Assembly: GCF_017744835.1 (NCBI RefSeq)
Contig: NZ_JAGIAM010000007.1
Span: forward strand, 91,413 to 155,412
Length of the DNA: 64,000 nucleotides
Reading direction: 5' to 3'
Source of the DNA: Sphingomonas sp.
GTDB lineage: Bacteria > Pseudomonadota > Alphaproteobacteria > Sphingomonadales > Sphingomonadaceae
A program made the translations under genes and the position numbers. Under the pieces are notes generated by a model, which saw only the letters and a program-made list of their open reading frames with translations, ran no database searches and was not told the origin of the DNA. Positions 40,465 through 49,201 of the stretch are shown here, piece by piece. Positions within the stretch are counted from its first letter, which is position 1. Every line of letters starts with the position of its first letter.

Positions 40465-41741
40465 CGCAGCCCCGCCAGCACCGCCTCGATCGCCAGGAAG
40501 GCGAGCACGCCGTACGCCAGATAGATGTAGCGCGACATGGGCTGGAGCAGCGCATAGGGCAGCGCCAGCACCGCCAGATAGACGGCCAGCACCCAATAGC
40601 CGCGCCGGCGCTGCCACAGCCCGATCGCGAGCCCGATCAGGCCCAGCAGGTTGACCAGCGCGATCGTGTATGCACGCGCCGCCCGCATTCCCTCCCAGCC
40701 GGTGAAGTACATCTGCCACGGCCGCGGAAAGAAGAATTCGCGCAAGTGGCGCAGCGACAGCCGCGCGAAGTCCCATGGGTTCGCTGCGGCCCAGCGCCAA
40801 GTTTCGGCACCGAGCGCGCGCGAATAGGCGACCTCGCCGCCCGCCGCGCGCAAAGCCGCCTGTCCCGGGCTGGCCTTCCCGTAGGGGTGGATCGCCGCCA
40901 GCCGGCTGGCGAAGACATATTCGGGCCTGTGCCCGGAGATCGCAGCGGGATGGTTGGCGATCGCGAACTCGAGCCCGAAATTGCTCCTGAGCAGCACCGG
41001 CGCGCCGAGCACGCGCTGGTTGCGCAGCGCCCAGGGCGCGAGGAGCAGCGCCGCCGCCAGCGCCGAGGCCGCGCCGAACGCCAGCCGGCGCGACGGCGGC
41101 AGGCGGCGCAGCGCGAACACTGCCCAGCACGCGGCGGTCGCCAGCCCTGCCGGCGGGCAGATGAAGAAGGTCAGCGCCCACAGCGCCGCCGCGCTGCCCA
41201 GCGCACGCCAGCCGAAGGGGCGGCCGGCATCGTGCCGCACGATCAGTAGCAGGTTGAGCGCCGCCAGCGCCAGCGCACTGGCGCCTTCCCAATAGCGGAA
41301 GTCGATCGCCTCCTGCGGGGCGAAGGCGGGTGCGAGGCAGAGCAGCGCCATGCCCCAGCGCGTCACGCGCGGATCGGCGTCGAGCGCACGGAACAGCGCC
41401 CGGAGCAGCAGCCAGGCCGCAACGACCTGCGCCAGGCACCAGCCGAGCAGCGCGATGTTCGCCGCGCTGGTCCCGGGGCCGAACAGCCACATCCAGAAGC
41501 CTGCGATGGCGGGCGATGCGGGCAGAAGGTGCGCGGTCGGCCCATAGCCCTGGTAATAGGCATCGGCGATCCCGTCGCCGCGCGCGACTGCGAGTGCCAC
41601 CTGCGTCGCCTCGGCCGATCCGTAGAAGCCGTCGATCGGGCCCATGGCGCGGACCAGCCAGATCAGCCGCAGCGCCAGCCCGCCGAGCAGCACCAGCAGC
41701 AGGAAGCGCCTTTCCTCGCGCGCCGATTCGGCCGTTTGCAT
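40425..41741 (-). CDS. Multi-pass glycosyltransferase-like membrane protein (GT39/ArnT type)
   Basis: A 438-residue inner-membrane protein with about ten hydrophobic segments from residue 15 (FLLLVLLGGLALRLIWLVRA). The early luminal loop has the acidic DGFYGSAEAT and the sequence is rich in Leu/Ala/Arg turn motifs seen in PMT/GT-C transferases. ATG 41741 is chosen after AGGG; longer frames upstream have no homology. It would use a polyprenyl-linked sugar made by enzymes like the convergent GT2 next door. The acceptor is unknown; GT-C assignment is by topology and the acidic first loop. Confidence 0.6.
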   Translation of the reverse strand: MQTAESAREERRFLLLVLLGGLALRLIWLVRAMGPIDGFYGSAEATQVALAVARGDGIADAYYQGYGPTAHLLPASPAIAGFWMWLFGPGTSAANIALLGWCLAQVVAAWLLLRALFRALDADPRVTRWGMALLCLAPAFAPQEAIDFRYWEGASALALAALNLLLIVRHDAGRPFGWRALGSAAALWALTFFICPPAGLATAACWAVFALRRLPPSRRLAFGAASALAAALLLAPWALRNQRVLGAPVLLRSNFGLEFAIANHPAAISGHRPEYVFASRLAAIHPYGKASPGQAALRAAGGEVAYSRALGAETWRWAAANPWDFARLSLRHLREFFFPRPWQMYFTGWEGMRAARAYTIALVNLLGLIGLAIGLWQRRRGYWVLAVYLAVLALPYALLQPMSRYIYLAYGVLAFLAIEAVLAGLRYAEVAKGPGIAR

Positions 41742-41875
41742 GGCGCCCTGCTTAGCGGCGCATGGTCTATGGCCGGTTAACCGCGCGCCGGCGCCAAGCG
41801 CGGCGTTGCTCCGACAACCCCCCTTGCGCGGCCCTGCCCGAGCGCCGATGTAAGGGGCTGGGCAAAAACAGACAC

Positions 41876-42547
41876 ATGAGATTCCCACACATGCATCCGC
41901 TTTCCGGTCAGATGACCATCGACCCCGTAACCGGCGGCCTCGTTCCGATCGTCATCGAACAGTCGAGCCGCGGCGAGCGCAGCTTCGACATCTATTCGCG
42001 CCTGCTTCGCGAGCGGATCGTGTTCGTCACCGGCGGGGTCGAGGATCACATGGCCTCGCTGATCACCGCCCAGCTGCTCTTCCTCGAGTCCGAGAACCCG
42101 AAGAAGGACATCTGGATGTACATCAATTCGCCGGGCGGCGTGGTGACTGCCGGCATGGCGATCCACGACACGATGCAGTACATCCGTCCGCGCGTGGGCA
42201 CGGTGTGTATCGGTCAGGCCGCGTCGATGGGTTCGTTCCTGCTCGCCTCGGGCGAGCCGGGGCTGCGAGTCGCGCTCACCAACGCCCGCATCATGGTCCA
42301 CCAGCCTTCGGGCGGCGCCCAGGGCATGGCCTCGGACATCGAAATCCAGGCTAAGGAGATTCTCCGTATTCGCCAGCGGATGAATGACCTCTATGCCAAG
42401 TACACGGGCCAGCCGCTCGAGAAGATCGAGCGCGCGATGGACCGCGATACGTTCCTCGAGGCCGAGGAAGCCAAGGCGTTCGGCATCGTGGACGAGGTTT
42501 ACGAGAAGCGGCCGGTGCCCGCGGAGGACGCGTCAGCGGCCGGTTAA
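41876..42547 (+). CDS. clpP: ATP-dependent Clp protease proteolytic subunit
   Basis: A 223-residue serine peptidase that forms the 14-mer barrel used by ClpX and ClpA. It has the nucleophile Ser in GQAASMGSFLLASG, the His in MVHQPSGG and the Asp in RDTFLEAEEAKAFGIVDEV, plus YINSPGGVVTAGMAI. ATG 41876, 41891 or 41912 are all in frame; typical length favours 41876 or 41891. A hairpin and 149 bases separate it from clpX. Confidence 0.95.
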   Translation: MRFPHMHPLSGQMTIDPVTGGLVPIVIEQSSRGERSFDIYSRLLRERIVFVTGGVEDHMASLITAQLLFLESENPKKDIWMYINSPGGVVTAGMAIHDTMQYIRPRVGTVCIGQAASMGSFLLASGEPGLRVALTNARIMVHQPSGGAQGMASDIEIQAKEILRIRQRMNDLYAKYTGQPLEKIERAMDRDTFLEAEEAKAFGIVDEVYEKRPVPAEDASAAG

Positions 42548-42560
42548 GGACTTTGCATTA

Positions 42561-42593
42561 TCCCCTCCGCCGACGACCAGGTCGCGGAGGGGA
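42561..42593 (+). terminator. Hairpin between clpP and clpX
   Basis: TCCCCTCCGC (42561-42570) pairs perfectly with GCGGAGGGGA (42584-42593) across a 13-base loop, 14 bases after clpP. No U run follows, so it is at most a partial terminator or a processing or stability hairpin within a clpP-clpX transcript. Confidence 0.4.
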
Positions 42594-42696
42594 CGGAACC
42601 GCCGGGGTGCGGGCCGATTATGGATTGCCGGATGGAACCCCGCGTGTAGGATGCGGGGGAGCGGTGTACGCGTCCGGCGCGTGAAGGATGAATTGA

Positions 42697-43962
42697 ATGA
42701 CCAAGCTCAGCGGCGGTGACTCCAAGAGCACGCTCTATTGCTCGTTCTGCGGCAAGTCGCAGCACGAGGTACGCAAGCTCATCGCCGGGCCGACCGTCTT
42801 CATCTGCGACGAGTGCGTCGAGCTCTGCAACGACATCATCCGCGAAGAGACCAAGTCCGCGCTGGTGTCGAAGAAGGACGGCGGCGTCCCGACGCCGCAG
42901 GAAATCTGCGACGTGCTCGATGACTATGTCATCGGCCAGAAGCAGGCGAAGCGCGTCCTGTCGGTCGCGGTGCACAACCACTACAAGCGGCTCAACCACG
43001 GCGCGAAGGGTGCCGACGTCGAGCTGGCGAAGAGCAACATCCTGCTCGTCGGCCCCACCGGCTGCGGCAAGACCTTGCTCGCGCAGACGCTCGCCCGCAT
43101 CCTCGACGTGCCCTTCACCATGGCCGATGCCACCACGCTGACCGAAGCCGGTTACGTGGGCGAGGACGTCGAGAACATCATCCTCAAGCTGCTCCAGGCC
43201 TCCGACTACAATGTCGAGCGGGCGCAGCGCGGGATCGTCTACATCGACGAGATCGACAAGATCAGCCGCAAGGCCGAGAACCCGTCGATCACGCGCGACG
43301 TGTCGGGCGAGGGCGTCCAGCAGGCGCTGCTCAAGCTGATGGAAGGCACCACCGCCTCGGTGCCTCCGCAGGGCGGCCGCAAGCACCCGCAGCAGGAATT
43401 CCTGCAGGTGGACACGACCAACATCCTGTTCATCTGCGGCGGCGCCTTCTCGGGGCTCGAGAAGATCATCGGCGACCGTCTGCAGGGCAAGTCCATCGGC
43501 TTCGGCGCGCATGTCGCGGCTCCCGACGAGCGCCGCACCGGCGAGACGCTGAAGCAGGTCGAGCCCGAGGATCTGCTCAAGTTCGGCCTGATCCCCGAGT
43601 TCGTCGGCCGCCTGCCGGTGATCGCGACGCTCGAGGACCTCGACGTCGAGGCGCTGGTGAAGATCCTGACCGAGCCGAAGAACGCGCTGGTCAAGCAGTA
43701 TCAGAAGCTGTTCGACATGGAGGGCGTGAAGCTCGGCTTCAACGACGACGCGCTGGTCGCGGTCTCGAAGAAGGCGATCGAGCGCAAGACCGGCGCACGC
43801 GGCCTCCGCTCGATCCTCGAAGGCATATTGCTCGACACGATGTTCGACCTGCCGTCCATGGACGGCGTCGACGAAGTGATGGTCGACAAGGACGTGGTCG
43901 CCGGCACCAAGGAGCCGGTCCGCGTCTATGCCGAGAAGAAGAAGGCCGGCGACGCCGCCTGA
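42697..43962 (+). CDS. clpX: ATP-dependent Clp protease ATP-binding subunit
   Basis: A 421-residue AAA+ unfoldase that feeds proteins to ClpP. The N-terminal zinc domain has CSFC (15-18) and CDECVELC (about 37-44). Walker A is GPTGCGKTLLAQ near 119, Walker B is YIDEIDK near 184, and the IGF-type loop appears as IGFGAHV. The C-terminal sensor-2 region has RGLRSILE. In alphaproteobacteria ClpXP degrades cell-cycle regulators such as CtrA. A terminator follows at 43987. Confidence 0.97.
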   Translation: MTKLSGGDSKSTLYCSFCGKSQHEVRKLIAGPTVFICDECVELCNDIIREETKSALVSKKDGGVPTPQEICDVLDDYVIGQKQAKRVLSVAVHNHYKRLNHGAKGADVELAKSNILLVGPTGCGKTLLAQTLARILDVPFTMADATTLTEAGYVGEDVENIILKLLQASDYNVERAQRGIVYIDEIDKISRKAENPSITRDVSGEGVQQALLKLMEGTTASVPPQGGRKHPQQEFLQVDTTNILFICGGAFSGLEKIIGDRLQGKSIGFGAHVAAPDERRTGETLKQVEPEDLLKFGLIPEFVGRLPVIATLEDLDVEALVKILTEPKNALVKQYQKLFDMEGVKLGFNDDALVAVSKKAIERKTGARGLRSILEGILLDTMFDLPSMDGVDEVMVDKDVVAGTKEPVRVYAEKKKAGDAA

Positions 43963-43986
43963 TCGGCCGACGGCAAGAATTGAGGG

Positions 43987-44026
43987 GAGGGCGATCGGTC
44001 GGCTGACCGGTCGCCCTCTTCTTTTT
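43987..44026 (+). terminator. Rho-independent terminator of clpX
   Basis: A 14-bp stem with a single mismatch (43987-44000 with 44005-44018), GGCT loop and TTCTTTTT run, 25 bases after clpX. It also sits 6 bases before the end of the convergent esterase gene and may serve both. Confidence 0.9.
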
Positions 44027-44031
44027 GGGGC

Positions 44032-45024
44032 TCAGCCGAAGCCCTGGGTCTGCGCCCAGCTGAGGAACAGCTCGGGCCACACCTCGGCCGGCTTGCCCGC
44101 GGCTCTGCGCAGCCCGAAGCCGTGCCCGCCCGCGGTGAACAGGTGCGTCTCGACCGGCACCCCGGCGGCACGCAGCGCGGCGCGGAAGAGCAGGCTGTTC
44201 TCCACCGGCACCGTCCCGTCGTCCTCGGCATGGACGAGGAAGCAGGGCGGGGTGGCCTTGGTGACGTTGCGGTCCGGCGAATGCGCCGCCTCCAGCGCCG
44301 GCGGGGCGTCCTTGCCGATCAGTTGCTCGCGCGACCCCGCATGGGCGATGGGGGCCGTCATCGAGATCACCGGATAGATCGGCGCCGCGACGAAGGGCTG
44401 CGCGCCGAGCTTATCGGCCGCGTCTACCGGCTTGTAGGTGTCGGCGGCGAAGCGCGTGGCGAGATCGGCGCAGAGGTGCCCGCCCGCCGAAAAGCCGATC
44501 GCGCCGACCTTCTCGGGATTGAGCCCGTCGCGGCCTGCGCGGGCGCGGATCAGGCGCATCGCGCGCTGCGCATCCGAAAGCGCCGTGTCCGGCCCCGCCG
44601 CCCAGCCGTCGCCGGGCAGGCGATAGAAGAGCACATAGGCCGTGAAGCCCCGCGCCGCGAACCAGCGCGCCATCTCATAGCCCTCGCGGTCGATCACCAC
44701 GCGGACATAGCCGCCGCCGGGCATGATCAGCACCGAGGCGCCGTTGGCGATTCGCGGGCGGAACACGACGAGCCGCGGGTTGGCGATCCCGCTCACCGCG
44801 CGGTCGGCCAGCTGCGCCTCGGAGCTGCGCTCGATCACCGTTTCCACCGGCAACCTGGCTGGGCGCCCCGGCACGCCCTTGGGCCAGAGGTCGATCGTCT
44901 CGCTCGGCTCGGGAAGTCCCGCGGGCACCGGCTTGTCGGCGAGCGCCGGCGGCGAGGTCTGCGCGGCCGCGGCGAGCGGCGTCGCCAGGCCGGCGAGCAG
45001 GGCGGATCGGCGATCGAGCTTCAT
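44032..45024 (-). CDS. Exported alpha/beta-hydrolase (acetyl-xylan/pectin-esterase-like)
   Basis: A 330-residue protein with a Tat-like signal (MKLDRRSALLAGLATPLAAAA); ATG 45024 follows AGGGAG. The alpha/beta-hydrolase core has VLIMPGGGYVRVVIDREGYEMARWFA, nucleophile GFSAGGHLCADLATRF, and late Asp/His in HAEDDGTVPVENS and GGHGFGL. This GGGY...GFSAGG layout occurs in esterases active on acetylated polysaccharides or xylan/pectin oligomers. It lies next to a second esterase and divergent from uxaA, so deacetylation of uronate-containing glycans is a fair inference; substrate unproven. Confidence 0.78.
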   Translation of the reverse strand: MKLDRRSALLAGLATPLAAAAQTSPPALADKPVPAGLPEPSETIDLWPKGVPGRPARLPVETVIERSSEAQLADRAVSGIANPRLVVFRPRIANGASVLIMPGGGYVRVVIDREGYEMARWFAARGFTAYVLFYRLPGDGWAAGPDTALSDAQRAMRLIRARAGRDGLNPEKVGAIGFSAGGHLCADLATRFAADTYKPVDAADKLGAQPFVAAPIYPVISMTAPIAHAGSREQLIGKDAPPALEAAHSPDRNVTKATPPCFLVHAEDDGTVPVENSLLFRAALRAAGVPVETHLFTAGGHGFGLRRAAGKPAEVWPELFLSWAQTQGFG

Positions 45025-45049
45025 GGGCATCTCCCTGTTGCGCCCGGTC

Positions 45050-46624
45050 TCAGGTGCCGGGCTGGATATAAGGCACGCGCGCGAACAGCTCGCGCTGCCA
45101 TTTGCGCGGGTCGTTCTCGACGTGCGGGGGCACATCGAAGATCATCGTCGCGCGCCGCTCGAGGTCATAGCGCGGCCATTGCGGCAGCCCGCGGTGGTTG
45201 GGATCGCCTGTCGCAGCGAAACTCACGAAGCTGTCCTGCATCGCCTGCGACGCGGCGCGCGCATCGGCGCCGCTCCCCGTATGCGAGCCGGCCGCATCTA
45301 GCGTCCCGAACACCAGCGGTATGTCCATCGTGTGGAAGGCGCCGCGCCGCGGATCGGTGCGCGAGCCGAAATCGAGCTGATAGACCCATCCCGGAGCACC
45401 GGCCCGCGCGCGTTCTTCCGCTTCGATCACTTGCCCGCGCCAGCTCCGCCCCGCCGTGGTCGCCGCGTAGAAGACGTCGCTCGGCGACCAGTCGGGGAAT
45501 TGCGCGCGATACTGCGCCACCACCCATTCGGGCAACACGTCGATGCGCAGCTCGGGCGCGATCCGCTCGGCGACATTGTCCCAGCCGAGCCCCTGCAGCT
45601 TGGCCGAATCGGGCGCGATGAATGCGCGCGTCTCGTCTCGGGTGTTGCCCAGGACCATCGGAATGCCGAGCGACTGCGGGTTCGCGTCGGGCCAGAAGGG
45701 GTGGCGCGTCAGCCAGCGCATGTCGAGCACCGGGCCGAAATAGACTCCGCCGCCCAGGATGGGGTCGGTCGCCGCCAGCCCTTCGACCAGCCGCTCGACC
45801 GCAAGCTCGAGCAAGGCGTCGGGATTGCCCTCCGCCACGCCCAGCTTCGCCAGATAGGCGCGGGTGCGCGCGGTCGCGTTGAGCGGCCCGGACGCAGTCA
45901 CTTGCTGCCCGCTCATCGTCGCGGCGCGGTGGAACAGCCCCTTGGCCGCGGGCATGCCCATCATCGTCGCGATCTTGGCGCCGCCGCCCGACTGGCCGAA
46001 CACCATCACTCGCGCGGGATCACCCCCGAACGCTGCGATATTGTCGCGCACCCATTGCAGCGCCAGCACCAGATCGAGCTGCCCCAGGTTGCCGCTGTCG
46101 GCAAAGCGCGGGTCGAGCCGTGCGAGATAGAGATAGCCGAGGGCGTTGAGCCGGTGGTTGACCGTCACCACCACCACATCGCCCCGCGCGGCCAGCGCCT
46201 GCCCGTCGTTGAGCGGATCGGTGACGCTGCCGGTCGAATAGGCGCCCCCGTGGATGTAGAGCATCACCGGCTTCCGGGCACGCGGGTCCGCCTCGCTGGT
46301 CCAGATGTTGAGGAACAAACAGTCCTCGGACTGCGGGCCGTAGCGGTCGCCCGCCTGCGGGCAGACCGGGCCGAAGGCCGCCGCCGGCTGCACGCCCGCC
46401 GGGGCAGGAACGGCGACCGGTGCCTTGAACCGCTCCGCCCGCCCGTAGCGGATGCCGCGAAACACGCGCACGCCGCGCTCCACGGTGCCCTGGAACGCCC
46501 CCGCCTTGCAGCGCACCGGCGCCGTCGCCTGCGCGAGCGCGCTTCCGCCGGTCAGCAGCAACGCGCCGCCGCCCGCCATCACCGTGCGCCGCGAGAACAG
46601 GGAATCGTGCTGCTTGCCGGTCAT
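45050..46624 (-). CDS. Exported type-B carboxylesterase
   Basis: A 524-residue esterase. ATG 46624 follows GGAGAGGAG. A Tat-type signal (SRRTVMAGGGALLLTGGSALAQ) is present. Family blocks: EDCLFLNIW, VMLYIHGGAYSTGS (oxyanion hole), VRDNIAAFGGDPARVMVFGQSGGGAKIATMM with the nucleophile Ser in GQSGG (usually GESAGG), and the late catalytic His region (AFHTMDIPLVFG). It would hydrolyse esters in the periplasm. It is 25 bases before the second esterase in the same operon and divergent from the hexuronate genes. Confidence 0.85.
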   Translation of the reverse strand: MTGKQHDSLFSRRTVMAGGGALLLTGGSALAQATAPVRCKAGAFQGTVERGVRVFRGIRYGRAERFKAPVAVPAPAGVQPAAAFGPVCPQAGDRYGPQSEDCLFLNIWTSEADPRARKPVMLYIHGGAYSTGSVTDPLNDGQALAARGDVVVVTVNHRLNALGYLYLARLDPRFADSGNLGQLDLVLALQWVRDNIAAFGGDPARVMVFGQSGGGAKIATMMGMPAAKGLFHRAATMSGQQVTASGPLNATARTRAYLAKLGVAEGNPDALLELAVERLVEGLAATDPILGGGVYFGPVLDMRWLTRHPFWPDANPQSLGIPMVLGNTRDETRAFIAPDSAKLQGLGWDNVAERIAPELRIDVLPEWVVAQYRAQFPDWSPSDVFYAATTAGRSWRGQVIEAEERARAGAPGWVYQLDFGSRTDPRRGAFHTMDIPLVFGTLDAAGSHTGSGADARAASQAMQDSFVSFAATGDPNHRGLPQWPRYDLERRATMIFDVPPHVENDPRKWQRELFARVPYIQPGT

Positions 46625-46698
46625 GCGCGTCTCCTCTCCCGTGCACCGCATCCGCCGCTTTTGCGGCCGGCATTTGTCGGCGCCGGGTTGCACCTTCG

Positions 46699-46731
46699 GG
46701 TAACCGGTGTCAGAAACGATTGCAACGTTGC
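46699..46731. promoter_or_regulatory. Candidate operator(s) between carboxylesterase and uxaA
   Basis: The 140-base divergent gap contains ACCGGTGTCA (46703-46712), an ACCGGT-centred LacI-type half palindrome, and the perfect 10-bp palindrome GCAACGTTGC (46722-46731). The ACCGGTGTCA word recurs inverted before the hydratase gene at 48295. These are likely binding sites for a regulator of the uronate block; the regulator gene is not in the window. Confidence 0.35.
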
Positions 46732-46764
46732 GCGAGCAGCCGATCCGAACCACATAGCGAGCAA

Positions 46765-48246
46765 ATGACCAACGCCCTCCAGATCCATGGCGACGACCAT
46801 GTCGCGACTCTGCTCGAGCCCGTTTCCGCCGGCGATTCCGTAACGGCGGGGGGCGTGACGGTCGCAGCGAATATGGATATCCCCAAGGGCCACAAGATCG
46901 CGCTGCGCGACATTGCTGCGGGCGCCGAAGTGGTGAAGTTCGGCTTCCCGATCGGCCGCGCCACCGCGGACATCCGCGCGGGCGACCATGTCCACACGCA
47001 CAATCTCGCGACCGGCCTCTCGGGCACGCTCGACTATCGCTACCAGCCCGCCGAGCGCCCGCACGACGCGCCGCCCGCGGCGCGCAGCTTTCTCGGCTAT
47101 GTGCGCGAAGACGGCCGCGTCGGTACGCGCAACGAAATCTGGATCCTGCCGAGCGTCGGCTGCGTCGGCCGCACCGCCGAGCGGATCGCCGCCGAGGCCG
47201 GCCGTCGCCATGCCGGCGAGGTCGACGGCGTCCATGGCTTTCCGCACCCCTATGGCTGCTCGCAGCTCGGCGACGACCTCGGCGCGACCCGGAGCATGCT
47301 CGCCGCGCTCGCCGCGCATCCCAATGCCGGCGGCGTGCTGCTGATCGGGCTCGGCTGCGAATCGAACCAGATCTCCCGGCTGCTCGAGGAGCTGCCCGAG
47401 GGGCAGCGCGGCCGCATCCGCACGCTCGTCGCCCAGAATTCGGCCGACGAGCTCGAGGAGGGACTCGCGCTGGTTGCCGAGCTCGCCGCCGAGGCCGCCA
47501 AGGTGAAGCGTCAGCCGGTCGGCCTCGACCGGCTCGTGCTCGGCGTGAAGTGCGGCGGATCGGACGGCTTTTCCGGCCTCACCGCCAACCCGCTCGTCGG
47601 GCGGATGAGCGACCTGGTCGCGGCCGCGGGCGGCAGCGTCGTGCTCACCGAAATCCCCGAGATCTTCGGCGCCGAGCAGATGCTGATGGACCGCGCCGAG
47701 AGCGCACCGGTGTTCGAGGAGGTCGTCGGCGTCGTCAACGACTTCAAGAATTACTTTCTCAGCCACGGCGAGCCAGTCTCCGAGAACCCGTCGCCGGGCA
47801 ATCTCGCGGGCGGCATCACCACGCTCGAAGAGAAGTCGCTCGGTGCGGTGCAGAAGGCCGGCCACGCCACCGTCGCCGACGTGCGCCGCTATGGCGAGCG
47901 GATCCGCCGGCCCGGCCTGACGCTGCTCGAAGCCCCCGGCAACGACGCCGTTTCCTCGACGGCGCTGGCCGCTTCGGGCGCGACCGTGATCCTCTTCACC
48001 ACCGGCCGCGGCACGCCGCTCGGCTTCCCGGTGCCCACGGTCAAGATCGCGTCGAACAGCGACCTGGCGCAGCGCAAGCCGGGCTGGATCGACTTCGATG
48101 CGGGGCAGGTGCTCAGCGAGGGATTTGAAACCGCCGAGGCTGCGCTGCTCGACCGCATCGTCGCGATCGCCTCGGGCGAGGAGACCGCGGCCGAGCGCAA
48201 CGGCGAGCGCGAAATCGCCTTCTGGAAGCGCGGCGTAACGCTCTAG
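46765..48246 (+). CDS. uxaA: Altronate dehydratase (UxaA family)
   Basis: A 493-residue full-length UxaA. It dehydrates D-altronate to 2-keto-3-deoxygluconate (KDG) with an Fe/Mn centre. The N-terminal SAF-like domain (about 1-95: HKIALRDIAAGAEVVKFGFPIGRAT) and the C-terminal catalytic domain (RVGTRNEIWILPSVGC, HPYGCSQLGDDL, LGVKCGGSDGFSGLTANPLVG, PSPGNLAGGITTLEEKSLG) are both present. ATG 46765 is used. It is first in the plus-strand hexuronate operon. It could act on a related aldonate, e.g. galactarate-type, but neighbours favour altronate. Confidence 0.9.
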   Translation: MTNALQIHGDDHVATLLEPVSAGDSVTAGGVTVAANMDIPKGHKIALRDIAAGAEVVKFGFPIGRATADIRAGDHVHTHNLATGLSGTLDYRYQPAERPHDAPPAARSFLGYVREDGRVGTRNEIWILPSVGCVGRTAERIAAEAGRRHAGEVDGVHGFPHPYGCSQLGDDLGATRSMLAALAAHPNAGGVLLIGLGCESNQISRLLEELPEGQRGRIRTLVAQNSADELEEGLALVAELAAEAAKVKRQPVGLDRLVLGVKCGGSDGFSGLTANPLVGRMSDLVAAAGGSVVLTEIPEIFGAEQMLMDRAESAPVFEEVVGVVNDFKNYFLSHGEPVSENPSPGNLAGGITTLEEKSLGAVQKAGHATVADVRRYGERIRRPGLTLLEAPGNDAVSSTALAASGATVILFTTGRGTPLGFPVPTVKIASNSDLAQRKPGWIDFDAGQVLSEGFETAEAALLDRIVAIASGEETAAERNGEREIAFWKRGVTL

Positions 48247-48294
48247 CGTGGCGATGGGACGAGGATGCCGAAATTCGCATTGTCCCGTTGCTCT

Positions 48295-48304
48295 TGACAC
48301 CGGT
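48295..48304. promoter_or_regulatory. TGACACCGGT regulatory half-site
   Basis: TGACACCGGT lies 63-72 bases before the hydratase gene and contains TTGACA (48294-48299), a consensus -35 hexamer. Its reverse complement ACCGGTGTCA occurs before uxaA at 46703-46712. The overlap of a repeated ACCGGT-centred word with a -35 box is what a LacI-type repressor site looks like. Confidence 0.35.
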
Positions 48305-48366
48305 TTCCCTTATCCGACCCAACAAACCAGTCCGCCGCAAGTCCAGCCAGAGAGGAAAGTAACCAG

Positions 48367-49161
48367 GTGGGATCCGTACAGTTTGCCGACGAAGCACGCC
48401 GAATTGCCGAGAGCTTCGTCGAGGCGCGGCGCGCCCGGCGTGGGCTTCCCGACTATCCGGGCGCGATCCCGCCGGCGCTCGACGATGCCTATGCGGTGCA
48501 GGATTTCGCGATCGGCTTCGACGGTCGCCGCGTCGGCGGCTGGAAGGTCGGGCGGATCAATCCGCCGCGCGACGGTATCGATCGGCTGGCGGGCCCGATC
48601 TTCACGGACAGTATCTATCCGGCCGATGGCGCCAGCCTGGCCATGCCCGTCTTCGCCGAAGGGTTCGGCGCGGCCGAGGCGGAATATCTGCTGCGCTTCG
48701 GCAAGGCGCCCCCCGCGGGCAAGCGCAGCTTCACCGAGGATGAGGCTGCCGAGCTGATCGACGCAGTCCATGTCGGGATCGAGATCGCGAGCTCGCCGCT
48801 GCCGACGATCAACGAGCTGGGCCCCACGGTGACCATCTCGGATTTCGGCAACAACAACGGCCTCGTGATCGGCCCCGCGATTCCCGATTGGCGCAGCGTG
48901 GGTTTCAAGGCCTGGCCGGTCGAGCTGCTGATCAACGACGAGCAGATCGGTGCCGCGACCGCAGAGACGATGCTTGATGGCCCGATGGGCGCGGTGCGCT
49001 TCCTGCTCGAGCTGATGGCGGCGCGCGGGATCGCGCTGGAGCCGGGCCAGTGGGTTTCCAGCGGCGCGGTCACCGGCGTCCACCAGGTGAAGCCCGGCGA
49101 CGCCGTGGTGGCGCGCTTCGGCGGAGGCCTCGAGACGCGCTGCACGATCAGCGCGGCGTGA
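48367..49161 (+). CDS. 2-keto-4-pentenoate hydratase / FAH-family enzyme
   Basis: A 264-residue protein from GTG 48367, with AGAGAGGAAA upstream. It fits the MhpD/2-oxopent-4-enoate hydratase group: early helix ARRIAESFVEARRARR, GWKVGRINPP, GFGAAEAEYLLRF (metal-binding Glu), VHVGIEIASSPLPTIN, SDFGNNNGLVIG and TVTGVH-like AVTGVHQVKPGD. In aromatic pathways it hydrates 2-keto-4-pentenoates; inside a uronate cluster it may act on a 2-keto-3-deoxy sugar acid instead. That alternative is an inference from position only. Confidence 0.8.
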   Translation: MGSVQFADEARRIAESFVEARRARRGLPDYPGAIPPALDDAYAVQDFAIGFDGRRVGGWKVGRINPPRDGIDRLAGPIFTDSIYPADGASLAMPVFAEGFGAAEAEYLLRFGKAPPAGKRSFTEDEAAELIDAVHVGIEIASSPLPTINELGPTVTISDFGNNNGLVIGPAIPDWRSVGFKAWPVELLINDEQIGAATAETMLDGPMGAVRFLLELMAARGIALEPGQWVSSGAVTGVHQVKPGDAVVARFGGGLETRCTISAA

Positions 49162-49201
49162 GCGGCGGGGCCTCCATGACGAAAGCGGGCGGGAGGCGCG
49201 G